Origin: Lepas anatifera
Lineage: Eukaryota; Arthropoda; Thecostraca; Lepadidae
Length of the DNA: 64,000 bases
Reading direction: 5' to 3'
Assembly (NCBI GenBank): GCA_034440635.1
Contig: JAOTON010002110.1
Location: forward strand, 1 to 64,000
Part shown: positions 12,201-24,311 of the stretch, piece after piece
Layout of the letters: each line of letters starts with the position of its first letter
How positions within the stretch are numbered: position 1 is the first letter of the stretch
Position numbers and translations under genes: made by a program
Notes under the pieces: generated by a model
What the model saw: only the letters and a program-made list of their open reading frames with translations
What the model was told of the DNA's origin: nothing
Database searches by the model: none

Positions 12201-15200
12201 GCAGCAGTAAAAGTTTGGACCCTGACGGGATTCGAACCCAGGCAGCAGTAAAAGTTTGGACCTGACGGGATTCGAACCCAGGCAGCAGTAAAAGTTTGGA
12301 CCCTGACGGGATTCGAACCCAGGCAGCAGTAAAAGTTTGGACCCTGACGGGATTCGGAACCCAGGCAGCAGTAAAGTTTGGACCCTGACGGGATTCGAAC
12401 CCAGGCAGCAGTAAAAGTTTGGACCCTGACGGGATTCGAACCCAGGCAGAAGTAAAAGTTTGGCCCCTGACGGGATTCGAACACAGGCAGCAGTAAAAGT
12501 TTGGACCCTGACGGGATTCGAACCCAGGCAGCAGTAAAAGTTTGGACCCTGACGGGATTCGAACACAGGCAGCAGTAAAAGTTTGGACCCTGACGGGATT
12601 CGAACCCAGGCAGCAGTAAAAGTTTGGACCCTGACGGGATTCGAACCCAGGCAGCAGTAAAAGTTTGGACCCTGACGGGATTCGAACCCAGGCAGAAGTA
12701 AAAGTTTGGACCCTGACGGGATTCGAACACAGGCAGCAGTAAAAGTTTGGACCCTGACGGGATTCGAACCCAGGCAGCAGTAAAAGTTTGGACCCTGACG
12801 GGATTCGAACCCAGGCAGCAGTAAAAGTTTGGACCCTGACGGGATTCGAACCCAGGCAGCAGTAAAAGTTTGGACCCTGACGGGATTCGAACACAGGCAG
12901 CAGTAAAAGTTTGGACCCTGACGGGATTCGAACCCAGGCAGCAGTAAAAGTTTGGACCCTGACGGGATTCGAACCCAGGCAGCAGTAAAAGTTTGGACCC
13001 TGACGGGATTCGAACACAGGCAGCAGTAAAAGTTTGGACCCTGACGGGATTCGAACACAGGCAGCAGTAAAAGTTTGGACCCTGACGGGATTCGAACACA
13101 GGCAGCAGTAAAAGTTTGGACCCTGACGGGATTTGAACCCAGGCAGCAGTAAAAGTTTGGACCCTGACGGGATTCGAACACAGGAGCAGTAAAAGTTTGG
13201 ACCCTGACGGGATTCGAACACAGGCAGCAGTAAAAGTTTGGACCCTGACGGGATTCGAACCCAGGCAGCAGTAAAAGTTTGGACCCTGACGGGATTTGAA
13301 CCCAGGCAGGAGTAAAAGTTTGGACCCTTGACGGGATTTCGAACACAGGCAGCAGTAAAAGTTTGGACCCTGACGGGATTCGAACCCAGGCAGCAGTAAA
13401 AGTTTGGACCCTGACGGGATTCGAACACAGGCAGCAGTAAAAGTTTGGACCCTGACGGGATTCGAACCCAGGCAGCAGTAAAAGTTTGGACCCTGACGGG
13501 ATTCGAACACAGGCAGCAGTAAAAGTTTGGACCCTGACGGGATTCGAACACAGGCAGCAGTAAAAGTTTGGACCCTGACGGGATTCGAACCCAGGCAGCA
13601 GTAAAAGTTTGGACCCTGACGGGATTCGAACCCAGGCAGCAGTAAAAGTTTGGACCCTGACGGGATTCGAACACAGGCAGCAGTAAAAGTTTGGACCCTG
13701 ACGGGATTCGAACCCAGCAGAAGTAAAAGTTTGGACCCTGACGGGATTCGAACACAGGCAGCAGTAAAAGTTTGGACCTTCACGGGATTTGAACCCAGGC
13801 AGCAGTAAAAGTTTGGACCCTGATGGGATTCGAACGCAGGCAGCGCTAAAAGTTTGGAACCTGACGGGATTCGAACCAGGCAGAAGTAAAAGTTTGGACC
13901 CTGACAGGATTCGAACACAGGCAGCGCTAAAAATTTGGACCCTGACAGGATTCGAACCAGGCACAAAGTAAAAGTTTGGACCCTGACGGGATTCGAACAC
14001 AGGCAGCAGTAAAAGTTTGGACCCTGACGGGATTCGAACCCAGCCAGAAGTAAAAGTTTGGACCCTGACGGGATTCGAACCCAGGCAGCAGTAAAAGTTT
14101 GGACCCTGACGGGATTTCGAACCCAGGCAGCAGTAAAAGTTTGGACCCTGACGGGATTCGAACCCAGGCAGCAGTAAAAGTTTGGACCCTGACGGGATTC
14201 GAACCCAGGCAGCAGTAAAAGTTTGGACCCTGACGGGATTCGAAGACTGACGGGATTTGAACCCAGGCAGCAGTAAAAGTTTGGACCCTGACGGGATTCG
14301 AACACAGGCAGCAGTAAAAGTTTGGACCCTGACGGGATTCGAACCCAGCCAGAAGTAAAAGTTTGGACCCTGACGGGATTCGAACCCAGGCAGCAGTAAA
14401 AGTTTGGACCCTGACGGGATTCGAACCCAGGCAGCAGTAAAAGTTTGGAACCTGACGGGATTCGAACCCAGGCAGCAGTAAAAGTTTGGACCCTGACGGG
14501 ATTCGAACCCAGGCAGCAGTAAAAGTTTGGACCCTGACGGGATTCGAACACAGGCAGCAGTAAAAGTTTGGACCCTGACGGGATTCGAACACAGGCAGCA
14601 GTAAAAGTTTGGACCCTGACGGGATTCGAACCCAGCCAGCAGTAAAAGTTTGGACCCTGACGGGATTCGAACACAGGCAGCAGTAAAAGTTTGGAACCCT
14701 GACGGGATTTCGAACCCAGGCAGCAGTAAAAGTTTGGACCCTGACGGGATTCGAACCCAGGCAGCAGTAAAAGTTTGGACCCTGACGGGATTCGAACACA
14801 GGCAGCAGTAAAAGTTTGGACCCTGACGGGATTTGAACCCAGGCAGCAGTAAAAGTTTGGACCCTGACGGGATTCGAACACAGGCAGCAGTAAAAGTTTG
14901 GACCCTGACGGGATTCGAACCCAGGCAGCAGTAAAAGTTTGGACCCTGACGGGATTCGAACCCAGGCAGCAGTAAAAGTTTGGACCCTGACGGGATTCGA
15001 ACACAGGCAGCAGTAAAAGTTTGGACCCTGACGGGATTCGAACCCAGGCAGCAGTAAAAGTTTGGACCCTGACGGGATTCGAACACAGGCAGCAGTAAAA
15101 GTTTGGACCCTGACGGGATTTGAACCCAGGCAGCAGTAAAAGTTTGGACCCTGACGGGATTTGAACCCAGGCAGCAGTAAAAGTTTGGACCCTGACGGGA

Positions 15201-15799
15201 TTTGAACCCAGGCAGCAGTAAAAGTTTGGACCCTGACGGGATTCGAACCCAGGCAGCAGTAAAAGTTTGGACCCTGACGGGATTCGAACCCAGGCAGCAG
15301 TAAAAGTTTGGACCCTGACGGGATTCGAACCCAGGCAGCAGTAAAAGTTTGGACCCTGACGGGATTCGAACACAGGCAGCAGTAAAAGTTTGGACCCTGA
15401 CGGGATTCGAACACAGGCAGCAGTAAAAGTTTGGACCCTGACGGGATTCGAACCCAGGCAGCAGTAAAAGTTTGGACCCTGACGGGATTCGAACCCAGGC
15501 AGCAGTAAAAGTTTGGACCCTGACGGGATTCGAACCCAGGCAGCAGTAAAAGTTTGGACCCTGACGGGATTCGAACACAGGCAGCAGTAAAAGTTTGGAC
15601 CCTGACGGGATTCGAACACAGGCAGCAGTAAAAGTTTGGCCCCTGACGGGATTCGAACCCAGGCAGCAGTAAAAGTTTGGACCCTAACGGGATTCGAACC
15701 CAGGCAGCAGTAAAAGTTTGGACCCTGACGGGATTTGAACCCAGGCAGCAGTAAAAGTTTGGACCCTGACGGGATTCGAACCCAGGCAGCAGTAAAAGT

Positions 15800-15955
15800 T
15801 TGGAGCCTGAATGGATTCGAAGACATACGGGATTTGAACCCAGACAGCAGTAAATGTTTGGACTCTGACAGGATTCGAACACAGGCAGCATTAAAAGTTT
15901 GGAACCTGACGGGATTCGAACCCAGCCAGAAGTATAAGTTTGGACCCTGACGGGA
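15800..15955. repeat. Divergent satellite block X, copy 3
   Basis: Same order as the block at 1,173, but with GCATTAAAAG in place of GCATTCAAAG. It sits inside an otherwise homogeneous stretch of array 1. Its counterpart in array 2 is probably the block at about 57,325, which has the same position relative to the next non-LTR copy. Confidence 0.8.
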
Positions 15956-18900
15956 TTCGAACCCAGCCAGAAGTAAAAGTTTGGACCCTGACGGGATTCG
16001 AACACAGGCAGCAGTAAAAGTTTGGACCCTGACGGGATTTGAACCCAGGCAGCAGTAAAAGTTTGGACCCTGACGGGATTCGAACCCAGGCAGCAGTAAA
16101 AGTTTGGACCCTGACGGGATTCGAACACAGGCAGCAGTAAAAGTTTGGACCCTGACGGGATTCGAACCCAGGCAGCAGGTAAAAGTTTGGACCCTGACGG
16201 GATTCGAACACAGGCAGCAGTAAAAGTTTGGACCCTGACGGGATTCGAACCCAGGCAGAAGTAAAAAGTTTGGACCCTGACGGGATTCGAACACAGGCAG
16301 CAGTAAAAGTTTGGACCCTGACGGGATTCGAACCCAGAGCAAGTAAAAGTTTGGACCCTGACGGGATTCGAACGCAGGCAGCAGTAAAAGTTTGGACCCT
16401 GACGGGATTCGAACCCAGGCAGCAGTAAAAGTTTGGACCCTGACGGGATTCGAACACAGGCAGCAGTAAAAGTTTGGACCCTGACGGGATTCGAACCCAG
16501 GCAGCAGTAAAAGTTTGGACCCTGACGGGATTCGAACACAGGCAGCAGTAAAAGTTTGGACCCTGACGGGATTCGAAGATCTGACGGGATTTGAACCCAG
16601 GCAGCAGTAAAAGTTTGGACCCTGACGGGATTCGAACACAGGCAGCAGTAAAAGTTTGGACCCTGACGGGATTCGAACACAGGCAGCAGTAAAAGTTTGG
16701 ACCCTGACGGGATTCGAACCCAGGCAGCAGTAAAAGTTTGGACCCTGACGGGATTCGAACCCAGGCAGCAGTAAAAGTTTGGACCCTGACGGGATTCGAA
16801 CACAGGCAGCGCTAAAAATTTGGAACCTGACAGGATTCGAACCAGGCCAAAGTAAAAGTTTGGACCCTGACGGGATTCGAACCCAGCCAGAAGTAAAAGT
16901 TTGGCCCCTGACGGGATTGGAACACAGGCAGCAGTAAAAGTTTGGACCCTGACGGGATTCGAACCCAGGCAGCAGTAAAAGTTTGGACCCTGGCGGGATT
17001 CGAACACAGGCAGCAGTAAAAGTTTGGACCCTGACGGGATTCGAACACAGGCAGCACTAAAAGTTTGGAACCTGACAGGATTCGAACCCAGGCAAAAGTA
17101 AAAGTTTGGACCCTGACGGGATTCGAACCCAGCCAGAAGTAAAAGTTTGGCCCCTGACGGGATTCGAACCCAGGCAGCAGTAAAAGTTTGGACCCTGACG
17201 GGATTTGAACCCAGGCAGAGTAAAGTTTGGCAGGGATTCGAACCAAGGCAGCAGTAAAAGTTTGGCCCTGACGGGATTCGAACACAGGCAGCAGTAAAAG
17301 TTTGAACCCTGACGGGATTCGAACACAGGCAGCAGTAAAAGTTTGGACCCTGACAGGATTCGAACACAGGCAGCAGTAAAAGTTTGGACCCTGACGGGAT
17401 TCGAACCCAGGCAGCAGTAAAAATTTGGACCCTGACAGGATTCGAACCCAGGCAGCAGTAAAAGTTTGGACCCTGACGGGATTCGAACCCAGGCAGCAGT
17501 AAAAGTTTGGCCCTGACGGGATTCGAACCCAGGCAGCAGTAAAAGTTTGGACCCTGACGGGATTCGAACCCAGGCAGCAGTAAAAGTTTGGACCCTGACG
17601 GGATTCGAACACAGGCAGCAGTAAAAGCTTGGACCCTGACGGGATTCGAACACAGGCAGCAGTAAAAGTTTGGCCCCTGACGGGATTCGAACCCAGGCAG
17701 CAGTAAAAGTTTGGACCCTGACGGGATTCGAACCCAGGCAGCAGTAAAAGTTTGGACCCCTGACGGGATTCGAACCCAGGCAGCAGTAAAAGTTTGGACC
17801 CTGACGGGATTCGAACCCAGGCAGCAGTAAAAGTTTGGACCCTGACGGGATTCGAACACAGGCAGCAGTAAAAGTTTGGACCCTGACGGGATTCGAACCC
17901 AGGCAGCAGTAAAAGTTTGGACCCTGACGGGATTCGAACACAGGCAGCAGTAAAAGTTTGGACCCTGACGGGATTCGAACCCAGGCAGCAGTAAAAGTTT
18001 GGACCCTGACGGGATTCGAACACAGGCAGCAGTAAAAGTTTGGACCCTGACGGGATTTGAACCCAGGCAGCAGTAAAAGTTTGGAACCTTGACGGGATTC
18101 GAACCCAGGCAGTAGAAAGTTTGGACCCTGACGGGATTCGAACACAGGCAGCAGTAAAAGTTTGGACCCTGACGGGATTCGAACCCAGGCAGCAGTAAAA
18201 GTTTGGACCCTGACGGGATTCGAACCCAGGCAGCAGTAAAAGTTTGGCCCCTGACGGGATTCGAACACAGGCAGCAGTAAAAGTTTGGACCCTGACGGGA
18301 TTCGAACCCAGGCAGCAGTAAAAGTTTGGACCCTGACGGGATTCGAACACAGGCAGCAGTAAAAGTTTGGACCCTGACGGGATTCGAACCCAGGCAGCAG
18401 TAAAAGTTTGGACCCTGACGGGATTCGAACCCAGGCAGCAGTAAAAGTTTGGACCCTGACGGGATTCGAACCCAGGCAGCAGTAAAAGTTTGGACCCTGA
18501 CGGGATTCGAACACAGGCAGCAGTAAAAGTTTGGACCCTGACGGGATTCGAACCCAGGCAGCAGTAAAAGTTTGGACCCTGACGGGATTCGAACCCAGGC
18601 AGCAGTAAAAGTTTGGACCCTGACGGGATTCGAACACAGGAGCAGTAAAAGTTTGGACCCTGACGGGATTCGAACCCAGGCAGCAGTAAAAGTTTGACCT
18701 GACTCTGACAGGATTCGAACACAGGCAGCATTAAAAGTTTGGAACCTGACGGGATTCGAACCCAGCCAGAAGTAAAAGTTTGGACCCTGACGGGATTCGA
18801 ACCCAGCCAGAAGTAAAAGTTTGGACCCTGACGGGATTCGAACACAGGCAGCAGTAAAAGTTTGGACCCTGACGGGATTCGAACCCAGGCAGCAGTAAAA

Positions 18901-19259
18901 GTTTGGACCCTGACGGGATTCGAACGCAGGCAGCAGTAAAAGTTTGGACCCTGACGGGATTTGAACCCAGGCAGCAGTAAAAGTTTGGACCCTGACGGGA
19001 TTCGAACCCAGCGAAAAGTAAAAGTTTGGACCCTGACGGGATTCGAACACAGGCAGCAGTAAAAGTTTGGAGCCTGATGGGATTCGAACCCAGGCAGCAG
19101 TAAATTTTGGAACCTGACAGGATTCGAACCAGGCAAGTAAATTTGACCTGAGGATTCGAACCAGGCCAAAGTAAAAGTTTGGACCCTGACGGGATACGAA
19201 CCCAGCGAGAAGTAACAGTTTGGCCCCCAGCGGGATTCGAACACAGGCGGCAGTAAAAG

Positions 19260-19770
19260 TTTGGACCTTCACGGGATTTGAACCCAGGCAGGAGTAAAAG
19301 TTTGGAGCCTGATGGGATTCGAACCCAGGCAGCAGTAAAAGCTTGGACCCTGACGGGATTCGAACACAGACAGCGCTAAATATTTGGAACCTGACAGGAT
19401 TCGAACCAGGCCAAAGTAAAAGTTTGGACGCTGACGGGATACGAACCAAGCGAGAAGTAAAAGTTTGGCCCCTGAAGGGATTGGAACCCAGCCAGGAGTA
19501 GAAGTTTGAACCCTGACTGGATTTGAACCCATGCAAGAGTAAAAGGGCGGGATTCGAACCCAGGCAGCAGTAAAAGTTTGGACCCTGACGGGATTCGAAC
19601 ACAGGCAGCAGTAAAAGTTTGAAAACTGACGGGATTCGAACCGAGGCAGCAGCAAAAGTTTGGACCCTGACAGGATTCGAACACAGGCAGCAGTAAAAAT
19701 TTAGACTCTGACCGGATTCGAACCCAGGCAGCAGTAGAAATTTGGACCCTGACAGGATTCGAACCCAGGC
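19260..19770. repeat. T-type divergent block next to the non-LTR element, copy 1
   Basis: Ordered units GACCTTCACGGGATTTGAAC, AGACAGCGCTAAATATTTGG, GGACGCTGACGGGATACGAA, CCAAGCGAGAAGTAAAAG, CCCCTGAAGGGATTGGAAC, GGAGTAGAAGTTTGAACC, a truncated AAAAGGGCGGGATTCG unit and GACTCTGACCGGATTCGAAC. The same series is found at 39,210 and 61,220. This copy is about 650 bp from the satellite/non-LTR junction, and the 61,220 copy is at a similar distance from the second junction. Confidence 0.85.
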
Positions 19771-20416
19771 AGCAGTAAAAGTTTGTCCCTGACGGGATTT
19801 GAACCCAGGCAGCAGTAAAAGTTTGGACCCTGACGGGATTCGAACCCAGGCAGCAGTAAATGTTTGAACCCTGACGGGATTCGGACACAGGCAGCAGTAA
19901 AAGCTTGGACCCTGACGGGATTCGAACACAGGCAGCAGTAAAATTTGGCCCCTGACGGGATTTGAACCCAGCCAGGAGTAAAAGTTTGGACCCTAACTGG
20001 ATTTGAACCCAGGCAGGAGTAAAAGTTTGAACCTTCACGGGATTTGAACCCAGGCAGGAGTAAAAGTTTGGACCCTGACGGGATTCGAACGCAGGCAGCA
20101 ATACAGTTTAGACACTGACGGGATTCAAACACAGGCAGCAGTAAAAGTTTGGCCCCTGACGGGATTTGAACCCGGGCAGTAGTAAAAAATTGGCCTCTGA
20201 CGGGATTCAAACACAGGCAGCAGTAAAAGTTTGGACCCTGACGGGATTCGAAGACTGACGGGATTCGAACCCAGACAGCAGTAAAAGTTTGGACCCTGAC
20301 GGGATTCGAAGACTGAAGGGATTCAAACCCAGGCAGCAGTAAATGTTTGAACCCTGACGGGATTCGGACACAGGCAGCAGTAAAAGCTTGGACCCTGACG
20401 GGATTCAAACACAGGC

Positions 20417-20750
20417 AATCCCGCCAGGCACGGGCACCGGAGCAGGACGTGCTCGGGTGTATCCGGGCCTTCGCGGCAGACGAGGCAGCGCGCCGCAAGG
20501 CACGCCGGGTCTGCGCACTGCTGACATTGGCGGGATGGAAGACGGCCGATACGGTGCAGGTACTGTCGGGAGAGTCCCCAGTGTCCTGCCCCCAGCTGGT
20601 GCACGTTCACGGCGTCTTCCCGGCTCTCGGTGAGGACCGGCGTCGGCATCCGGTCCCCCATGATGCGCCTGAACAGACTGTCCGACCAGCAGCATCGCCA
20701 GGCCCTGGAGGCGGAGCGGTCGACAGCTCGGGTGATGCTTACGGACGTCC
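20417..20750 (-). pseudogene. Non-LTR ORF2 C-terminal zinc finger, truncated
   Basis: Third frame segment of the element. It reads VNVHQLGAGHWGLSRQYLHR and then a Cys/His cluster, CQQC...CLVC...HVLLRCPC, at about 20,526-20,433. This kind of finger closes many RNase H-bearing LINE proteins and probably helps bind nucleic acid. The frame runs without a stop from the element into the satellite-encoded peptide, because the satellite minus strand is open in all frames. The native stop codon and 3' UTR are absent. Confidence 0.75.
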
Positions 20751-22380
20751 ACAGGCGCGGTTTCCTGTGGGAGGTTGGAGGCCTCCTTCGCCAACACGTC
20801 CGCACGTTCATTTCCTGGGAGCCCACAGTGGGCCGGGACCCACTGTAGGAAGGTGTCCTGTCCCCTGGCCGCGGCTTGGAGGAGAAGGCGCCACACTGAC
20901 GCGCCCAGCGTGGTCTTCTGGGCGCCGGCGCCGCTCGCAAGGGTCGACAGAGCAGCCTGGTAGTCCGTGCAGAGGACGATGGGGCACTCAGCTGGGGCGC
21001 TCCCCATCTCCAGCAGCTTCTCCAGCGCCGCTCGGATGGCGACGAGCTCGGCGCGCGTGCTGCTGCACAGTCTCCCGGCCGGGGCGGTGACCGAGTGCTC
21101 CTCCCCAGAGGGGAGCACAATGAGGGCCCCTCCTCCGCCGGCACTCACTCCTCCCTCCGCAGAGCCGTCACTCCAGACCCAGGTGGCCTGGTCTGGCAGG
21201 GTGGAGAGGTGCTCCTCCGCGGCGGCACGGCGCCGCGCATCCGGCACCCCTCGCAGGGTGTCCGGGCCGACATCCAGGCGGATGTGGACGCGAGTCCTGT
21301 CCACCCAAGGGGGGATGGTGACGTGCAGCCTCGCCTCGATGGGAACGTCGGACGCACCCGCTCTCTCCAGCGCCCTCGCACCAACAGCCCGCCAGCCGGT
21401 GGTGGTGATCAGGCGCTGAGGGGCGGTAAACTCCGCCGTCACGCGGAGTGGGTCGTCCTCTCGTAGGGCTCGGGCCGAACCTGCCAGTCTTGCTGCCAGC
21501 ACCTGACGACGCACCCTGATGGTCGTGAGGCCCGCTTCTGCCAGCAGCGGGTCACGGGGGGTGCTGACAGGGCATCCGGTGATGGCTCGGGCGGCGGCCC
21601 TGAGTTCGCGGTCCAGGAGCTCCACGTGTGACTCCGACGCGGCGGGCAGCCATGCAGCGGCGGCGTACTCCATGGCGCCGCGTACGTAGCCGCTAGCCAC
21701 CGTGCGGAGTTGTGGCTCTCTAAGCCCCCAGGAGCGGCCCGTCATCCTACGCAGCTGAGCGATGCGGGGCTTTACCTTCTTGCGAAGGTTGAGGCAATGT
21801 TCCCCGAAGTGAAGCTGCCTGTCAAAGGTCACGCCGAGAAGCTTCAAGTGCCACCCACCTCTGACGTCAGCGCCGTCCACCTTGATGGAAAGGTTCCGAG
21901 CGTCCTGGTAGCGCTGGGACAGAACGAGCACCTGCGTCTTGGAGCCCGCGATGGCCATCTTCCAGTCCCGAGCCCACTTGGCCATGGTGTCAGCAGCCTG
22001 TTGGGCGCGCTCTCTGGCGAGGTCGACGGTGCACCCCGTGCTCAATGTAGCCGTATCGTCGGCGTACATGTACACAGAGGTGCCCGGAACGCGCCCCAGT
22101 GCCTCCACCAGGTCCGCCGCCCAGAGGGTGAACAGGGTCGGGGCGAGGACCGACCCCTGCGGCAGCCCGGCGCGGAAGATGCGGCCGGAGCTGCGTACCC
22201 CGTTCACCTCCGCGCAGGCGCGGCGGTCGCGCAGGAACTGGAAGACCCAGGATGCCATACACTTGGGAAGGTGGCGCAACATCTTGAGCAGAAGCATCCG
22301 GTGGTCAATCTTATCATAGGCGCGGGAAAAATCATACGCGACAAGGACGAACCTGGCGGCAGTCTTGCCGTCTGACGGGC
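20750..22380 (-). pseudogene. Non-LTR ORF2, RT palm/thumb and RNase H
   Basis: Continuation of the element in a second frame, open from about 22,380 with an internal ATG at 22,297. RT motif A (YDFSRAYD, about 22,330), GLPQGSVLAPTLF (about 22,160) and the catalytic YADD (about 22,060) are intact, followed by the KLLGVTFD thumb motif. Near residue 377 of the ATG-based frame begins an RNase H domain: VWSDGSAEGG (D377), STRAELVAIRAAL (E417), CTDYQAAL (D445) and PAHCGLPGNERAD (D500). The four acidic residues of RNase H1-type enzymes are all present. The frame is lost just after this domain, near 20,750; downstream homology is in another frame. The 62,463 copy shares this second break, so it predates the duplication. 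Confidence 0.85.
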
Positions 22381-24311
22381 GGCCTCGCGAGGTTAAACCC
22401 GTCCTGGACTTCTTGGGTGAGTCGTCCCAGGTTCTCTTCAGCGGAACGGCCGCGCTTAAAGCCGACCTGTTCCTCCGGAATTGTCCTGTCCCTCTCCAGC
22501 AGGTGGGTTAACCTCGTTCCGACCATCCGCTCAGCCAGCTTCGCGATGTGACTGGTGAGTGAAATGGGCCGGTAACTGGAGACGTCTTGTGGGTTCTTCC
22601 CTGCTTTTAGGATCGGTATGATGGTCGCTCTCCTCCATACGTTAGGGACCACCGAGGTGCGCCACGAGCAGTTGATGAGGTGCAGGAGGGCATCCTGGGC
22701 TGCTGGTCCCAGGTGCCGGAGGTGCTCCGTGCACACATCATCAGGGCCGGGCCCTTTCTTGGACCTCATCTTCCTAAGCTGGTCCAGCATCTCATCTCTG
22801 CTGAAAGGCTGGCAGGAGCTGTCACAGGGGCATGGACGTGACCACACTGCGCGCAGTGAGGTCTTCGTGGCTCGGTCACGCCTCCGGTGGCGGGTGTGCT
22901 TGCTCACGAGGGAGTACTCGCGAGCGAAGGCCTCGGCCTTGGCCCGGTCCTCCGCAGCGACACGGCCGCGGTCGCCGTTGACCGCCTGGCCGGGGCATAC
23001 GTCCCGCGCGCCCCCCTCCATCCGCCTCATAATCTTCGTGACGCGGCCAATGGCCGCGGGCCTATTCAGCTCCTCGGTGACAAAATGGCGGAAAGAGCGC
23101 CGTCTTGCCTCTTCCTCCGCCTCTCCGGCTCTTCTCTTGGCGGCCTTCCAGCGGTCCGTGGTTTCCCTCGAGGGGTCCCGTTCCATGGCGATCCTCGCCG
23201 TTCGGCGCTCCGCCACCGCACTGGCCAGCTCCGGGTCGAGGGCCCAGGGTACGGGGTCGGCACGGGCTCCGCGGGGGATCCTGCGGGAGCTCGCTCCGAG
23301 GATGGCGTTCGTCAGGCGCGTAGCCATTTCCTCGACCTGCAGGTCCGGCGTAACGGTACCAGCCACCGCCTCGTCACAGTCGGCGGTGAAGCCAGTCCAA
23401 TCAGCCTTGTGGAAGGCCCAGCGCGTCTTTCTGATACGCCGGGGGAGACTGCCGGCCACCGACACCGACACCACCTGGGGGAGGTGGTCGCTTCCAAGGT
23501 CGGTGCCGACCGACCACGTACAGCGGCGAGCCAGGTCCTGATGGGCCATGGCGATGTCCGGAGCCGAGAGACGAGTCTCCACTCCATAGCTGGCACGGGT
23601 GGCAGCGCCGTTGTTAAGGATACGCCAGTTCTTGCGCAGGGACCAGTCATGTATCATGCGGCCCACCCTATCCGGGTCCAAACAGACAACATCCCAGACA
23701 GGGTGGTGTCCGTTCACATCCCCCATGATGAGGGTCGAGTCGCCCACAGGGAAGGCCTCGAGGGAGAAGTAGTCCACCCGCTCGTCCCCGCCAGAAGAGC
23801 GTATAGGCGGGCGGTAAATGTTGAAGATGTCGATGGTGGGTGAAATCGGTCTCTTGGGTGCGCTCAAGATGACTCGGACGGCGCACCATTCGGTTGTGTC
23901 GTCTTGAGGCTGGAGAGGCGACTCTTCGATGACGCTGAAGTTGAGGCCATTCCTGACGAGGATTGCGACATCCCCTCCACGGACAGGCCCCACGTCCCTC
24001 CTGCCTCTGGCCCTTCGCGAAATAGCGGCGGTCTGGAACCCCGGGACCGACAGGGACTTTCCAGCCAACTGTGCCTCCTGGATAGACGCCACGTCCGCCC
24101 TGACGTCCGACAGCCAGCGGCTGAGCTCCGCGGTCTTGTTGCGGACCCCCTCCGCGTTCCAACTGACAAGCAGCAGTCGGCTTCGGGTCTGGCAGTTGTG
24201 GCGGTATCTACGGTTCTTGGCTCGTCGGCTGAAGCCACCCCGGGGGCCCGTTCCGCCGCGATCGCGGATTCCCCCGCCGAAGGGCCTCACGGCGGGGGGT
24301 GGAGGAGTCAC
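22332..24311 (-). pseudogene. Non-LTR ORF2, endonuclease and RT fingers
   Basis: A 659-codon frame that starts at an ATG at 24,311 and ends early. Residues about 45-285 are an APE-like endonuclease that nicks target DNA. Visible motifs are SWNAEG (N52), SIQEAQ (E79), NIYRPP, GDVNGHHPVWD (D198, N200), APDIAM (D252) and GSDHLP (D275, H276). Residues about 290-510 are a basic linker. RT motifs start at about 515 with KKGPGPDDV, followed by WRRATIIPILKAGK, SSYRPISLTS and EEQVGFKRGRS. At about residue 642 (near 22,380) the frame is lost; the RT motif A segment (VAYDFSRAYDKIDH) continues in another frame. The upstream 45 residues are not recognisable, so the true start could be elsewhere. All endonuclease catalytic residues I expect are present. 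Confidence 0.85.

Larger units (their letters stand above)
46..20416. repeat. 41-bp tandem satellite, array 1
   Basis: About 500 head-to-tail units of 41 bp. The unit has a core GGGATTCGAACCCAGG, a linker GCAGCAGTAAAAG and a spacer TTTGGACCCTGAC. Two main unit types differ at one base (GAACCCAGG against GAACACAGG), and GGGATTTGAACCC is a common third type. The stretches at about 6.2-13.7 kb and 14.0-19.0 kb are nearly uniform, while 0.1-6.1 kb and 18.7-20.4 kb carry many divergent units in recurring order. The minus strand of the unit lacks stop codons in all frames, so long minus-strand reading frames (for example 5,792-16,639) with a 41-residue repeating peptide are a by-product. Occasional one-base gaps and 17-bp short units occur. 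The array stops abruptly inside a non-LTR retrotransposon at 20,416/20,417. Confidence 0.97.

Noticed and set aside
5792..16639. A 3,615-residue minus-strand protein with a 41-residue repeat, and similar long frames throughout both arrays
   Set aside because: All three minus-strand frames of the 41-bp unit lack stops, so long frames follow from the repeat itself. They overlap each other in different frames and run across unit indels. No domain, conserved start or non-repeat region supports a gene.
46..20416. tRNA genes
   Set aside because: Only a T-arm-like segment and a T-run are present in each unit. No D-arm, anticodon arm, A box or full acceptor stem can be drawn within 41 bp.
20347..21090. 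Plus-strand frames across the non-LTR element (also at 21,710-22,375, 22,618-23,541 and 22,887-23,843)
   Set aside because: They are antisense to clear endonuclease, RT and RNase H motifs, and their openness comes from high GC content.
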